Positions 1 through 7,636 are shown, counted from the first letter of the stretch. The stretch is DNA of 14,444 bases from Opitutia bacterium (GCA_004558035.1 SFEJ01000039.1:1-14444); one strand, 5' to 3'. Notes: generated by a model not told the origin, from the letters alone. Translations and numbers: made by a program.

Positions 1-1
1 G

Positions 2-2722
2 ACGGCGGTGGGCTCGATGATCGCGGTCGATCCGAACGGCGGTACGCTGGCGCTCGAAAGCTATCACGGCTTCGACGGGCAGACGCTTTCCGTCGGCTCG
101 GAAGGCGTGCTCGAGATTGCCGATTTCAGCGGCACGGACCGCACGCTCCGGGGCAGGCTCTCGGGCGAAGGCACGCTCGCGGTCTCCGCGACCGGCGTGA
201 CGGAGCTGGATCTCGAGGACGCGGGTTGGACGGGCGCGCTGCAGATCCGCGCCGGCGCGACGGTGAAGTCCGACGGCTCCGAGCTGATTTCGAAGACGAT
301 CGAGCTGATTGCCTCTTCGGACGCCTCGACGAAGGGCGGCGTGCTCGACCTCGCGCTCGCGGGCGACACGACGCTTTCCGGCATGAAGATTTCGGTTTAC
401 GGCACGAGCAAGGACGCCGGCGACCTGAGCAACGGCAGCCTGAAGGTCTCGGGCGGCAATCTCGATTTCCGCGGTTCGACGCTGCGCCTCGGCGGCGTGC
501 TCGACGTCGCGGGCGGTTCCACGGTGCAGGTGAAGACGATCGAAAGCGTCTCGCCGAAGTCGGGCGTCGTGCGGCTCGCCGCGGGCGCGGTTCTGGAGAT
601 CGGCGCCGCGGACGTGACGGACGGCAATCTCTCCGCGCTTTCCGGCACGGGCGAAGTGAGATTCGTCGCGGGAACGACTTACGTGAAGAACGTGAACGCC
701 GCGCAGACGCAGGAAGACTTCAACCGGGATTTCCGCGGCGACGTGCGGATCGACGAGAACGCGACGGCGGTGCTCGGCAGCAACGCGAGCTTCGGCAACG
801 CGAGAAGCGTGACGGTTTCCGGCACGCTGCGCGTCGCGCAGAACAACGCGGGAACGCTGAACGCGCTTTCCGGCGCGGGAACGCTTGAGATCGCGAACGC
901 CTCCAAGGCGGTGCGCACGACTTACGCGGCCGGTCCGTTCACGGGAACGATCGACGTGAAGGTCGGCCGTCTCGTGATGACGACGGCGACGTTCGACGCG
1001 ACGTCCGCGGGCGAAATCCGCCTTTCCGGCGGCGCGGACGCGGGGCTCGCGCTGAGCAACGCGGCGGGCGCGACGACGGAACTTTCCGCGCTGAGCGAAA
1101 AGACCGTGACGGGCACGGGCTCGATTTATCTCGAAAACGGCGAATTCACGATCGCGAAGGACGCGGCGTTCGGCTATGCGCCGACGACGCTCGCCGTGAC
1201 GTCGGGCACGACGCTCGCGCTCGGCTCGGGCGCGACGGTGACGTCCGGCCTCTACGTCGAAAAGGGCGCGACGCTCGACCTGACGCGCGAACTCGCGCCG
1301 ATTTCCGCGCTGCGCGTCGCGGCGGCGGACGATCCCGCCGTTCCCGCGCAGGCGCCGCGCACGGTGCAGGGCGACCTGACGGTCGCGGGCGAGCTGCTCG
1401 TGAACGTTCCCGAGGAGGGCTCTTCCGCGATTCACGCGACGGGCGACGCCTTCGTGCTCGACACGGCGGAAGTGACGCTCGACGGCGATCTTTCCGGCAA
1501 CATCGTCGTCGTTTCGGCGGACGGCTCGACGCGCATCGCGACGAACGCGAAGTTCCTCGACGGTTCTGGCGAGGAGCTCGCCGCCTGGGTCGGCGACGAC
1601 GGCACGAGCATCTACGTTTCGGAAATGGCTCCGGCGTCGGAAATCGTTCCGAGCGGCATGGAGGAACTTTACGCGACGCTCGCGTCGAAGCCGGGCAGCG
1701 CCGTCTTCCGCGCGATCCGCGGCTCCGGCACGGACGCCGAGCAGACCGCGAAGCTGCGCAATTTCTCGCCGGTTTCCTTCGCGGGAATCCTTGAGCTTTC
1801 GACGGGACTGGTCCAGCTCGAAAACGACCTGCTGCGCCAGCGCCTCGAACAGCGCCGCTACGACCGCGCGTTCAACGAACCCGCGGGAACGGTCAAGCCC
1901 TTCGCGAACGCGATCGGCGGCACGTCCGACACTTCCGAGGGCAAGAACAAGCGCCCGAACTACGACCTGAGCCACTACGGTGCGGTCGCGGGCTTCGATT
2001 CGCTCGTCACGGAAGACTTCCTGCTCGGCGCCTCGCTCACGATCGACAAGGGCAAGGCGAAGGTGCACAACGGCGGCGGCAAGCACGAGACGGACGCGGC
2101 GCGTCTGAACTTCTACGGCATGGCGATGCTCGACGAAGTCTCCTACTTCGGCTTCGGCGCGGGCGTCGGCGTCGTCAGCGCGGACACGAAGCGCAGCAAC
2201 GCGCTCGAATCGCTGACCGGCGAGGCTTCGGGAACGGACGTTTCGCTGACGGCGACGCTCGGCAGAATGTTCGTGCTCAACTCCGATCTCGGTCTCCACG
2301 TCTCGCCGTACGTCGGGCTGGACTACACGTATTCGAACTTCGGTTCGTTCTCGGAAACGGGCGGCGCGCAGAGCGCGCTCGACGTGGACAAGACGGACTG
2401 CAATTCGCTGCGCGGCACCGTCGGCGTGACGCTGAACTGGCTGCCCTCGGAGTCGTGGCGCTTCTCGCTCGAACTCGCGTACCACCACGAATTCCTCGAC
2501 ACGGACGCGGACGTCGACGCGAAATTCGCTTCCGGCGAATACCGCGGCATGAGCGCGTCTTCGACGGCGTACTTCGGCGGCGAGAATTCGCTGAGCGTCG
2601 GCCCGCGCGTCGAATACCGCATCAACGCGGAATGGAGCGTCTCCGCCGGCTACACGTTCGAGACGGACTTCGAGGACACGACGACGCACTCCGCCAACGT
2701 CGGCGTCCGCTGCAGGTTCTGA
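2..2722 (+). CDS. Autotransporter (type V secretion) protein, 3' part; N-terminus lies outside the window
   Basis: The reading frame is open from the first bases, so the start and any signal peptide lie upstream; GTG at 8 and ATG at 17 are probably internal. About 600 residues are low-complexity, Gly/Ala/Ser/Thr-rich and beta-strand-prone, with recurring phrases such as SGTLRV, GAGTLEI and FTGTIDVKVGRL. These resemble autotransporter-associated beta-strand repeats of a beta-helix passenger. A helical linker follows (LENDLLRQRLEQRR, near 1810-1860). The last ~280 residues alternate polar and aromatic/hydrophobic positions, as in the PF03797 autotransporter barrel (for example YGAVAGFDSL, LHVSPYVGLDYTYSNF, WRFSLELAYHHEF), and end in Phe. 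The family exports its passenger through this outer-membrane barrel. The terminal residues VRCRF are a slightly odd beta-signal. The passenger's function cannot be read from the sequence. Six of the eight Gly-Thr pairs that follow a codon ending in G use GGA ACG, creating the GGGAACG word described in the findings. Confidence 0.88.
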   Translation, partial: TAVGSMIAVDPNGGTLALESYHGFDGQTLSVGSEGVLEIADFSGTDRTLRGRLSGEGTLAVSATGVTELDLEDAGWTGALQIRAGATVKSDGSELISKTIELIASSDASTKGGVLDLALAGDTTLSGMKISVYGTSKDAGDLSNGSLKVSGGNLDFRGSTLRLGGVLDVAGGSTVQVKTIESVSPKSGVVRLAAGAVLEIGAADVTDGNLSALSGTGEVRFVAGTTYVKNVNAAQTQEDFNRDFRGDVRIDENATAVLGSNASFGNARSVTVSGTLRVAQNNAGTLNALSGAGTLEIANASKAVRTTYAAGPFTGTIDVKVGRLVMTTATFDATSAGEIRLSGGADAGLALSNAAGATTELSALSEKTVTGTGSIYLENGEFTIAKDAAFGYAPTTLAVTSGTTLALGSGATVTSGLYVEKGATLDLTRELAPISALRVAAADDPAVPAQAPRTVQGDLTVAGELLVNVPEEGSSAIHATGDAFVLDTAEVTLDGDLSGNIVVVSADGSTRIATNAKFLDGSGEELAAWVGDDGTSIYVSEMAPASEIVPSGMEELYATLASKPGSAVFRAIRGSGTDAEQTAKLRNFSPVSFAGILELSTGLVQLENDLLRQRLEQRRYDRAFNEPAGTVKPFANAIGGTSDTSEGKNKRPNYDLSHYGAVAGFDSLVTEDFLLGASLTIDKGKAKVHNGGGKHETDAARLNFYGMAMLDEVSYFGFGAGVGVVSADTKRSNALESLTGEASGTDVSLTATLGRMFVLNSDLGLHVSPYVGLDYTYSNFGSFSETGGAQSALDVDKTDCNSLRGTVGVTLNWLPSESWRFSLELAYHHEFLDTDADVDAKFASGEYRGMSASSTAYFGGENSLSVGPRVEYRINAEWSVSAGYTFETDFEDTTTHSANVGVRCRF

Positions 2723-2754
2723 CGCCGCTTCGGTCGGCGCGACGGTCGGCGCGC

Positions 2755-2789
2755 GCGGCGGGTTCCCTTCGCGGGAACGCGCCCGCCGC
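2755..2789. terminator. Hairpin with paired GTTCCC/GGGAAC, after the autotransporter gene
   Basis: Bases 2756-2767 pair with 2773-2788 around the loop TTCGC, with a 4-base bulge at 2778-2781. The stem top is formed by an inverted pair of the window's common word (GGTTCCC ... GCGGGAACG). No T-tract follows, so intrinsic termination is doubtful. It may instead be a stabilising 3' hairpin or simply an inverted motif pair. It lies between two unrelated genes. Confidence 0.4.
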
Positions 2790-2831
2790 CGACTTTCGGC
2801 GTCCGCCCGAAACGTTCCCGCTCCGCGCCGC

Positions 2832-3809
2832 ATGAAGATTTTTACCGCATTGTCCGAGCTCCCGCGCGAATTCGCCGACGCGCCCGCGTTTCTCTGCGTC
2901 GGGAATTTCGACGGCGCGCACCGCGGGCATCGGGCGCTTTTCCGCGCGGCGAAGGAAGCCGCGGCGGCGAGCGGCGGCGTCTGCGGCGCGCTCACGTTCG
3001 AGCCGCATCCCGAGATTTTTTTCCGCGGTCCCGACGCCGTGAAGCTGATTTACCCGCCGGCGACGAAGCGGGAACTGCTCGCGCGCGCGGGGCTGGACTT
3101 CGTCGTCTCGGCGCCCTTCACGGGGGAATTCGCCGCCGTCGCGGCGGAGGATTTCGCGGCGCGGCTGAAGCGCGCCCTGCCGTCGCTCGCGGGGCTTTTC
3201 GTCGGCGAAAATTTCCGCTTCGGCGCGCGGCGTCGCGGCGACGCGGCGCTGCTGCGCGAGAGCGCGGCGCGCGTCGGCGTGAAGGCGCACACGCTCGCGC
3301 CGGTGCTTTTCGGCGGCGAGAAGATTTCGTCGTCGCGGATCCGCGCCTGCCTCGCGGCGGGCGAGACGGCGGCGGCGAACGCGATGCTCGGCGAGCCGTA
3401 TTTCGCGGCGGGAACGGTCGTTTCCGGCAACCGGCTCGGGCGCACGATCGGCTTTCCGACGCTGAATCTGGAATGGCGTCCGGCGCTGCTGCCGCGCTTC
3501 GGCGTCTATGCGGTGCGGCTGATCCGCGCGCGCGGCGACGGCGCGCCTGAGGTCTTCCGCGGCGTGGCGAACTACGGCGTCCGCCCGACCGTGGCGCGCG
3601 ACGGCGTTCCCGCGCCGCTGCTCGAAACGCACGTCACGGACGTTCCCGCCGGCATTCCCGTGCCGACCTACGGCGACTCGATCGTCGTCGAGTGGCTGGA
3701 TTTCCTGCGCGAGGAACGCCGCTTCGACTCCGTGGCGGCGCTGCGGGAGCAGCTCGTCCGCGACGTCGCCGCCGCGCGGGAACGTGGAACCGCGAATTTC
3801 CGCGAATGA
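2832..3809 (+). CDS. ribF: Bifunctional riboflavin kinase / FMN adenylyltransferase (FAD synthetase)
   Basis: Family role: phosphorylates riboflavin to FMN and adenylates FMN to FAD in the cytoplasm. The 325-residue product shows the whole prokaryotic RibF signature. The N-terminal nucleotidyltransferase part has VGNFDGAHRGH (residues 23-33), FEPHPEIFF, LFVGENFRFGARRRGD and ISSSRIR (165-171). The C-terminal kinase part has GNRLGRTIGFPTLNLEW, VANYGVRPTV and YGDSIVVEWLDFLREERRF, followed by the usual tail. The length is only slightly above the usual ~310. ATG 2832 places the first beta strand correctly; no Shine-Dalgarno is seen. The gene stands 109 bases after the autotransporter and 125 bases before fabG, with no functional link to either. 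No FMN riboswitch fold was recognised in the short leader. Several GGGAACG/CGTTCCC words lie inside it. Confidence 0.96.
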   Translation: MKIFTALSELPREFADAPAFLCVGNFDGAHRGHRALFRAAKEAAAASGGVCGALTFEPHPEIFFRGPDAVKLIYPPATKRELLARAGLDFVVSAPFTGEFAAVAAEDFAARLKRALPSLAGLFVGENFRFGARRRGDAALLRESAARVGVKAHTLAPVLFGGEKISSSRIRACLAAGETAAANAMLGEPYFAAGTVVSGNRLGRTIGFPTLNLEWRPALLPRFGVYAVRLIRARGDGAPEVFRGVANYGVRPTVARDGVPAPLLETHVTDVPAGIPVPTYGDSIVVEWLDFLREERRFDSVAALREQLVRDVAAARERGTANFRE

Positions 3810-3848
3810 TTTTTGGAGGGCAAGCGCCCCGCCCGCCGTCTCTTTCAA

Positions 3849-3883
3849 CTATCCACTATTCACTATTCATTATCAACTATCCG
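3849..3883. repeat. Five degenerate heptads (CTATTCA type) before fabG
   Basis: Consecutive 7-base units read CTATCCA, CTATTCA, CTATTCA, TTATCAA, CTATCCG. On the other strand this becomes repeated TGAATAG-like units, close in form to the GAACAGT units at 7496-7530. The tract ends about 50 bases before the fabG start, just upstream of the candidate promoter. It contains stop codons and is not coding. Confidence 0.75.
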
Positions 3884-3898
3884 TGCTCCGTTCCCGCG

Positions 3899-3927
3899 TT
3901 GACTTTTTCCGTGGCGTCCGCGAAAAT
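3899..3927 (+). promoter_or_regulatory. Candidate sigma70-type promoter for fabG
   Basis: TTGACT at 3899-3904 and GAAAAT at 3922-3927 are separated by 17 bases. Only 7 bases separate the -10-like hexamer from ATG 3935, so transcription from here would give an almost leaderless mRNA. The same GAAAAT plus 7 bases precedes lpxI. This is inferred from sequence pattern only. Confidence 0.42.
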
Positions 3928-3934
3928 TCCGCCC

Positions 3935-4681
3935 ATGAAACTTGAACACTCCCCCAAAATCGCGGTCGTGACGGGCGCCGGCCGCGGCATCGGCAAGGCG
4001 ATCGCCGAAAGTCTCGCGGCTTCCGGGCACACGGTCGTCTGCGTCTCCAAGAATCCGGCTTCGTGCGGCGGCGTCGCGGACGCCATCGTCGCGGCGGGCG
4101 GCAAGGCGGTCGCCAAGGCCGTGGACGTTTCCGACGGGAACGCGGTCGCGGCGGCCTGCGAGGAAATCATCAAGGAATTCGGCGGCGCCGACATTCTGGT
4201 GAACAACGCGGGCATCACGAAGGACGGGCTCGTCATGCGCATGAGCGACGCGGATTGGGCGGACGTGATTCAGACGAATCTTTCCAGCGCGTTCTACTGG
4301 GTCAAGGGGCTGCTGCGCCCGATGACGAAGAAGCGCTGGGGCCGCATCGTGAACATTTCCTCGGTGACGGGCGTGCAGGGCAACGCGGGGCAGGCGAACT
4401 ACGCGGCGGCGAAGGCGGGCCTCATCGGCCTGACGAAGACGCTCGCGCGGGAATTCGCGACGCGCGCGATCACGGTGAACGCCGTGGCTCCGGGCTTCAT
4501 CACGACGGACATGACGGCGGCGCTCCCCGAAGAAGTGCAGCAGAAGATCAAGGCCGCGATTCCGCTGGCGCGCTTCGGCGCCCCGGAAGACATCGCCGCG
4601 ACGGTGAATTTCCTGTGTTCCGAGAACGCGGGCTACATCACCGGGCAGTGTTTTTCGGTTGACGGCGGCATGGCGATGTAG
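3935..4681 (+). CDS. fabG: 3-oxoacyl-[acyl-carrier-protein] reductase
   Basis: Family role: NADPH-dependent reduction of 3-oxoacyl-ACP in each elongation cycle of type II fatty-acid synthesis, cytoplasmic. The 248-residue product is a classical short-chain dehydrogenase. It has the cofactor loop TGAGRGIGKAIA near the N-terminus, NNAGITKDGL in the middle, the catalytic serine S143 in NISSVTG, Y156 and K160 in NYAAAKAG, and the C-terminal VDGGMAM. Adjacency to acpP and fabF argues for FabG rather than another reductase of this large family. The frame is open far upstream into ribF, but ATG 3935 gives the expected N-terminus and a start just past the candidate promoter. No Shine-Dalgarno. acpP follows after 85 bases. 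Confidence 0.95.
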   Translation: MKLEHSPKIAVVTGAGRGIGKAIAESLAASGHTVVCVSKNPASCGGVADAIVAAGGKAVAKAVDVSDGNAVAAACEEIIKEFGGADILVNNAGITKDGLVMRMSDADWADVIQTNLSSAFYWVKGLLRPMTKKRWGRIVNISSVTGVQGNAGQANYAAAKAGLIGLTKTLAREFATRAITVNAVAPGFITTDMTAALPEEVQQKIKAAIPLARFGAPEDIAATVNFLCSENAGYITGQCFSVDGGMAM

Positions 4682-4687
4682 CAGGAT

Positions 4688-4710
4688 AGCTCCCCGTCGT
4701 TCGGGGGCTT
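4688..4710 (+). terminator. Weak hairpin between fabG and acpP
   Basis: AGC+CCCC (4688-4695, with T4691 bulged) can pair with GGGGGCT (4703-4709) around a 7-base loop, followed by only two or three T residues. It may be a partial terminator or processing site setting a higher acpP level relative to fabG. The evidence is a short stem only. Confidence 0.3.
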
Positions 4711-4766
4711 TCCGCGGACGGCGAACCGAAATCAAACCATTTTCCAACAATCAATCCAAAAAAACT

Positions 4767-5024
4767 ATGGCAGAAGAAACCATCGAACAACGCGTCAAAA
4801 AAATCATCGTTCAGCAGCTCAACGTGAACGAAGAACAGCTCACGCCGGAAGCGTCCTTCATGGGCGACCTGAGTGCCGACTCTCTCGACCTCGTCGAGTT
4901 GATCATGGCGTTCGAGGAAGAATTCAAGGACGAAATCAACGGCGAGATTCCGGAAGCGGACTCGCAGAAGCTCCAGACCGTCGGCCAGGTCATCGAATAC
5001 ATCACGGCCCGCGCCGGCAAATAA
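4767..5024 (+). CDS. acpP: Acyl carrier protein
   Basis: Small acidic protein of 85 residues that carries growing acyl chains on a 4'-phosphopantetheine arm during type II fatty-acid synthesis. The arm attaches to Ser39 in GDLSADSLDLVELIMAFEEE, the ACP signature. The rest (IEQRVKKIIVQQL at the start, VGQVIEYI near the end) follows the four-helix ACP pattern, with a few extra residues at each end compared with E. coli. An in-frame ATG exists upstream at 4659, but it overlaps fabG and would add unrelated sequence, so ATG 4767 is preferred. The leader is A-rich (AATCCAAAAAAACTATGG) and has no Shine-Dalgarno. The gene contains no GGGAACG word, which fits a highly expressed gene with constrained codons. 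Confidence 0.96.
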   Translation: MAEETIEQRVKKIIVQQLNVNEEQLTPEASFMGDLSADSLDLVELIMAFEEEFKDEINGEIPEADSQKLQTVGQVIEYITARAGK

Positions 5025-5028
5025 TCCG

Positions 5029-5050
5029 ACGTCCCTTTTTCGGACGTTTT
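5029..5050 (+). terminator. Short hairpin plus T-run between acpP and fabF
   Basis: ACGTCC (5029-5034) pairs with GGACGT (5042-5047) around a T-rich loop, followed by TTTT. The stem is only 6 bp, so partial termination or attenuation is more likely than a full stop. A competing fold uses GACG TTTT CGTC at 5043-5054. Confidence 0.4.
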
Positions 5051-5054
5051 CGTC
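5043..5054. promoter_or_regulatory. Inverted repeat GACG-TTTT-CGTC before fabF
   Basis: The exact 12-mer GACGTTTTCGTC lies about 20 bases before the fabF start. It recurs exactly at 10835-10846 before glnN, beside a sister form GGCGTTTTCGCC at 10783-10794. It could be a protein operator with 4-base spacing or a small RNA hairpin. No regulator is identified. Confidence 0.35.
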
Positions 5055-5066
5055 AACCTTCAACTT
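5053..5066. repeat. Two degenerate heptads (TCAACYT) before fabF
   Basis: The units TCAACCT and TCAACTT are followed by TAGAACC. The layout parallels TTACACC, TTACACT, TTAAAAC before lgt (8586-8606). The tract ends about 9 bases before the fabF start. Confidence 0.4.
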
Positions 5067-5075
5067 TAGAACCGA

Positions 5076-6326
5076 GTGCAATCCGAATCCAATAGAAGAG
5101 TCGTCGTGACGGGGATCGGCATCGTTTCTCCGGTCGGCAACGGGAAGGACGCGTTCTGGTCCGCCCTCGTCGCCGGGAAAAACGGCATCTCCACGGTGAC
5201 CCGTTTCAACCCTGAGGGGCTTTCGTGCACGGTCGCGGCCGAGGTCAAGGACCTCGACATGGACCGGTATATGGATCCGAAGGAGCAAAAACGGAACGAC
5301 CGCTACACGCGTTACGCCGTCGCCGCCTCCAAGATGGCGATGGAAGACGCGGGTCTGAAAGTCGGCGACGTCGAGCCGAGCCGCATCGGCGTCATCATCG
5401 GCTCCGGAATCGGCGGCATGGAGACGATCGAATCGCAGTCCGCGGTTCTCGTCGAAAAGGGACCGCGGCGCATTTCGCCGTTCATGATCCCGATGCTGAT
5501 TTCGAACATGGCCTCCGGCGTCGTCGCCATCGACATGAAGGCGCAGGCGGTCAACTACGGCATCGTTTCGGCGTGCGCTTCGGGCTCTCACGCGCTCGGC
5601 GAAGCGCTGCGGCACATCCGCAGCGGCCACGCCGACGTGATGATCGCGGGCGGCGCGGAAGCGGCGATCACCCGCCTCGGCTTCGCTGGGTTCTGCAACA
5701 TGAAGGCGCTGACGACGAAATACAACGACGCTCCGGAAACGGCGTGCCGTCCGTTCGACGCCACGCGCGACGGCTTCATCATGGGTGAAGGCGCCGGCGT
5801 GCTCATTCTCGAAACCTACGAACGCGCGATGGCGCGCGGCGCGCGCATCTACGCGGAATTCGCGGGATACGGCGCTTCGTGCGACGCCTATCACATCACT
5901 TCGCCGGCTCCGGACGGTTCCGGTCTGGCGATCTGCATGGCGCAGGCGCTCACCGACGCGGGCGTGAACGCGAACGAGGTCGATTACATCAACGCGCACG
6001 GGACATCCACGCCCTACAACGACAAGTTCGAAACCGCGGCGATCAAGCGCGTTTTCGGCGACCACGCCTACAAGCTGGCGGTCAGCTCGACGAAGTCGAT
6101 GACGGGCCACCTGCTCGGCGCCGCCGGAGGCGTCGAAGCCGCCGCGACCGTGCTCGCGATCGCCAACGGCGTCGTGCCGCCGACGATCAACTACGTCAAT
6201 CCGGACCCGGAATGCGATCTCGACATCGTCCCGAACAAGGCCCGCGAGATGAACGTGAACGTCGCCGTCAGCGACAATCTCGGGTTCGGCGGTCACAACG
6301 CCGCGCTCGTCTTCAAGAAGATCTGA
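5076..6326 (+). CDS. fabF: 3-oxoacyl-[acyl-carrier-protein] synthase II (beta-ketoacyl-ACP synthase)
   Basis: Family role: condenses malonyl-ACP with acyl-ACP to lengthen the fatty-acid chain. The 416-residue product has the full KAS II pattern. The nucleophile is Cys167 in VSACASGSHALGEALRHIR, the catalytic histidines are His308 (NAHGTSTPYND) and His345 (TGHLLGAAGG), and Lys340 lies in SSTKSMTG. It begins RRVVVTGIGIVSPVGNG and ends NLGFGGHNAALVFKK, both typical. The start is GTG at 5076: no ATG is available before the conserved RRVVVTG, and the length matches the family. No Shine-Dalgarno. It follows acpP by 51 bases and completes the fabG-acpP-fabF order common in bacteria. It contains none of the GGGAACG words frequent elsewhere. 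Confidence 0.96.
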   Translation: MQSESNRRVVVTGIGIVSPVGNGKDAFWSALVAGKNGISTVTRFNPEGLSCTVAAEVKDLDMDRYMDPKEQKRNDRYTRYAVAASKMAMEDAGLKVGDVEPSRIGVIIGSGIGGMETIESQSAVLVEKGPRRISPFMIPMLISNMASGVVAIDMKAQAVNYGIVSACASGSHALGEALRHIRSGHADVMIAGGAEAAITRLGFAGFCNMKALTTKYNDAPETACRPFDATRDGFIMGEGAGVLILETYERAMARGARIYAEFAGYGASCDAYHITSPAPDGSGLAICMAQALTDAGVNANEVDYINAHGTSTPYNDKFETAAIKRVFGDHAYKLAVSSTKSMTGHLLGAAGGVEAAATVLAIANGVVPPTINYVNPDPECDLDIVPNKAREMNVNVAVSDNLGFGGHNAALVFKKI

Positions 6327-6345
6327 CGTCCGCGTTCCCGTCGAA

Positions 6346-6381
6346 AAAAAAGCGTTTCCGCCCGCGCGGGAACGCTTTTTT
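6346..6381 (+). terminator. Strong rho-independent terminator after fabF, with the GCGGGAACGC word in one arm
   Basis: AAAAAAGCGTTTCCGC (6346-6361) pairs with GCGGGAACGCTTTTTT (6366-6381) around the loop CCGC. There is one G-T wobble, and the A/T ends make it potentially bidirectional. It lies 20 bases after the fabF stop and closes the fatty-acid cluster. Confidence 0.88.
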
Positions 6382-6452
6382 GATTTAGCGGAGAACGGAA
6401 AATTTTTCGTCGGTTTTCTTCGTGTTCCCGCGGTCGTTTTCTCACTTTCTTT

Positions 6453-6481
6453 TTGCTCCGCGCGCGGGAACGGCGTTTAAT
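6453..6481 (+). promoter_or_regulatory. Candidate sigma70-type promoter for nadA
   Basis: TTGCTC at 6453-6458 and TTTAAT at 6476-6481 are separated by 17 bases, and a GCGGGAACG word lies inside the spacer. The predicted leader is about 20 bases long and ends CTCAACGAACG before ATG 6509. The position just after the fabF terminator supports it. Confidence 0.5.
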
Positions 6482-6508
6482 GGAGCGCACATAAATTCTC
6501 AACGAACG

Positions 6509-7489
6509 ATGAACACGCCGTTTTCACTGAAAGTCTACGATTCCCTCAACGGGGCGCTTCCGCCGCTCACGCCGATTCAGGAAGAGATTCTGCGCCTGAA
6601 GAAGGAGCGCAACGCGATTCTGCTCGTGCACAATTACCAGAGCGCGGAGATTCAGCGCGTCGCGGACTACGTCGGCGATTCGCTCGGGCTCGCGTACCAG
6701 GCGGAGGCGGAAAAGAACGCCGACGTCATCGTCTTCTGCGGCGTGCATTTCATGGCGGAGACGGCGAAGATCGTGAATCCCGGCAAGAAGGTGCTGCTGC
6801 CCGTCGTCGAGGCCGGCTGCTCGCTCGCGGATTCGTGCGACGCGGCGGAGCTCGCCGCCGTCAAGGCCGCGAACCCGAATCTCTACGTCGTCGCCTACAT
6901 CAACTGCAGCGCGGCGGTGAAGGCGCTCGCGGACGTCATCTGCACGAGCGGGAACGCGAAGAAGATCGTCGAGCATGTGCCCGCCGACCGCGAAATTCTC
7001 TTCGTGCCCGACCAGAATCTCGGCTCGTGGGTCGCGTCGCAGACGGGCCGCAAGATGCGCCTCTGGCCGGGCTCGTGCTACGCGCACGTGCTTTTCAGCG
7101 TGAACGAAATCCGCCGCGCGCGCGAGCAGTTCCCCGGTGCGCCCGTGCTCGTGCACCCGGAGTGCGTCGAGAGCGTGCGCGAAGCGGCGGACGTCGTCTG
7201 CAGCACGGAAAAAATGGTGAATTTCTGCCGGGAATCGTCGGCGGACACGTTCATCATCGTCACGGAAACGAACATGATTTCGCGCCTGCGCGCGGAGATT
7301 CCGGGCAAGAAATTCGTCGCGGGGCCGACGGCGACCTGCGCCTGCAACGAATGCATGTTCATGAAGATGAACACGCCGGAAACGTTGCGCGACTGCCTCC
7401 GGAACATGTCGCCGGAAATCGTCATGGACGAGGATCTGCGTTCCCGCGCCTACGTGCCGCTGAAGCGCATGCTCGAATGGAGCAAGTGA
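6509..7489 (+). CDS. nadA: Quinolinate synthase
   Basis: Family role: condenses iminoaspartate with dihydroxyacetone phosphate to quinolinate in de novo NAD synthesis, using an oxygen-sensitive [4Fe-4S] cluster. The 326-residue product has the three conserved cluster cysteines: Cys104 in EAGCSLADSC, Cys219 in VHPECVESV and Cys282 in CNECMFMKMNT. It also has LVHNYQSAEIQ, DYVGDSLGLA and VFCGVHFMAETAKI, which are characteristic of NadA. The start at ATG 6509 is chosen over ATG 6422 because the latter lies upstream of the candidate promoter and adds a non-family N-terminus. Partners nadB and nadC are not in the window. The coding sequence includes GGGAACG/CGTTCCC words, for example near 6951 and 7439. 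Confidence 0.96.
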   Translation: MNTPFSLKVYDSLNGALPPLTPIQEEILRLKKERNAILLVHNYQSAEIQRVADYVGDSLGLAYQAEAEKNADVIVFCGVHFMAETAKIVNPGKKVLLPVVEAGCSLADSCDAAELAAVKAANPNLYVVAYINCSAAVKALADVICTSGNAKKIVEHVPADREILFVPDQNLGSWVASQTGRKMRLWPGSCYAHVLFSVNEIRRAREQFPGAPVLVHPECVESVREAADVVCSTEKMVNFCRESSADTFIIVTETNMISRLRAEIPGKKFVAGPTATCACNECMFMKMNTPETLRDCLRNMSPEIVMDEDLRSRAYVPLKRMLEWSK

Positions 7490-7495
7490 GAGGCC

Positions 7496-7530
7496 GAACA
7501 GTGAACAGCGGACAGTGAACAATGAATAAC
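7496..7530. repeat. Five degenerate heptads (GAACAGT type) after nadA
   Basis: Consecutive units read GAACAGT, GAACAGC, GGACAGT, GAACAAT, GAATAAC, starting 7 bases after the nadA stop. They resemble the complement of the heptads before fabG (3849-3883), so the two tracts are in opposite orientation. The tract contains stop codons and is not coding. Confidence 0.75.
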
Positions 7531-7538
7531 GCATTGCG

Positions 7539-7562
7539 TTCGGCTTCGCCGAAAGGATTTTT
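7539..7562 (+). terminator. Hairpin TTCGGC-TTC-GCCGAA with trailing T-run after nadA
   Basis: TTCGGC (7539-7544) and GCCGAA (7548-7553) form a 6-bp stem with a 3-base loop. AGGATTTTT follows, so the T-run starts 4 bases after the stem. It may be a weak terminator of nadA or another piece of dispersed intergenic repeat. Confidence 0.4.
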
Positions 7563-7598
7563 CAGAGCGTCTGGACGAAGCGCTTCACTGTTCATTTC

Positions 7599-7636
7599 TC
7601 CGTTTTCCTCTGAGTTCTCCGTGTTTTCTGTGTCCG
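7599..7636 (-). repeat. Degenerate ~10-base-period repeat (CACGGARAA type), minus orientation, before lpxI
   Basis: Read on the minus strand the tract gives CACAGAAAA, CACGGAGAA, CTCAGAGGAAAA. It belongs to the same family as the + strand tract CACGGAAAA CACGGAAAAG CACAGAA at 14166-14191. It sits between nadA and the lpxI start. Confidence 0.6.

Noticed and set aside
2723..2831. FMN riboswitch before ribF
   Set aside because: The 109-base gap is filled by one simple hairpin and shows none of the conserved RFN-element segments I know.
2622..3848. Minus-strand open frame of 408 codons opposite ribF
   Set aside because: Shadow of ribF with Arg/Ala-rich composition and no recognisable domain.
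3849..3883. Heptad tracts as a CRISPR array
   Set aside because: The units are 7 bases with no spacers, and no cas genes are present.
3692..3934. Upstream in-frame start for fabG
   Set aside because: It would overlap the ribF end and run through the heptad repeat and promoter; the FabG family begins at ATG 3935.
4659..4766. Upstream in-frame start for acpP
   Set aside because: It overlaps fabG and adds 36 residues foreign to acyl carrier proteins.
4638..6296. Minus-strand open frame of 552 codons opposite fabF and acpP
   Set aside because: Shadow of two well-supported genes; low-complexity Arg/Asp/His-rich product.
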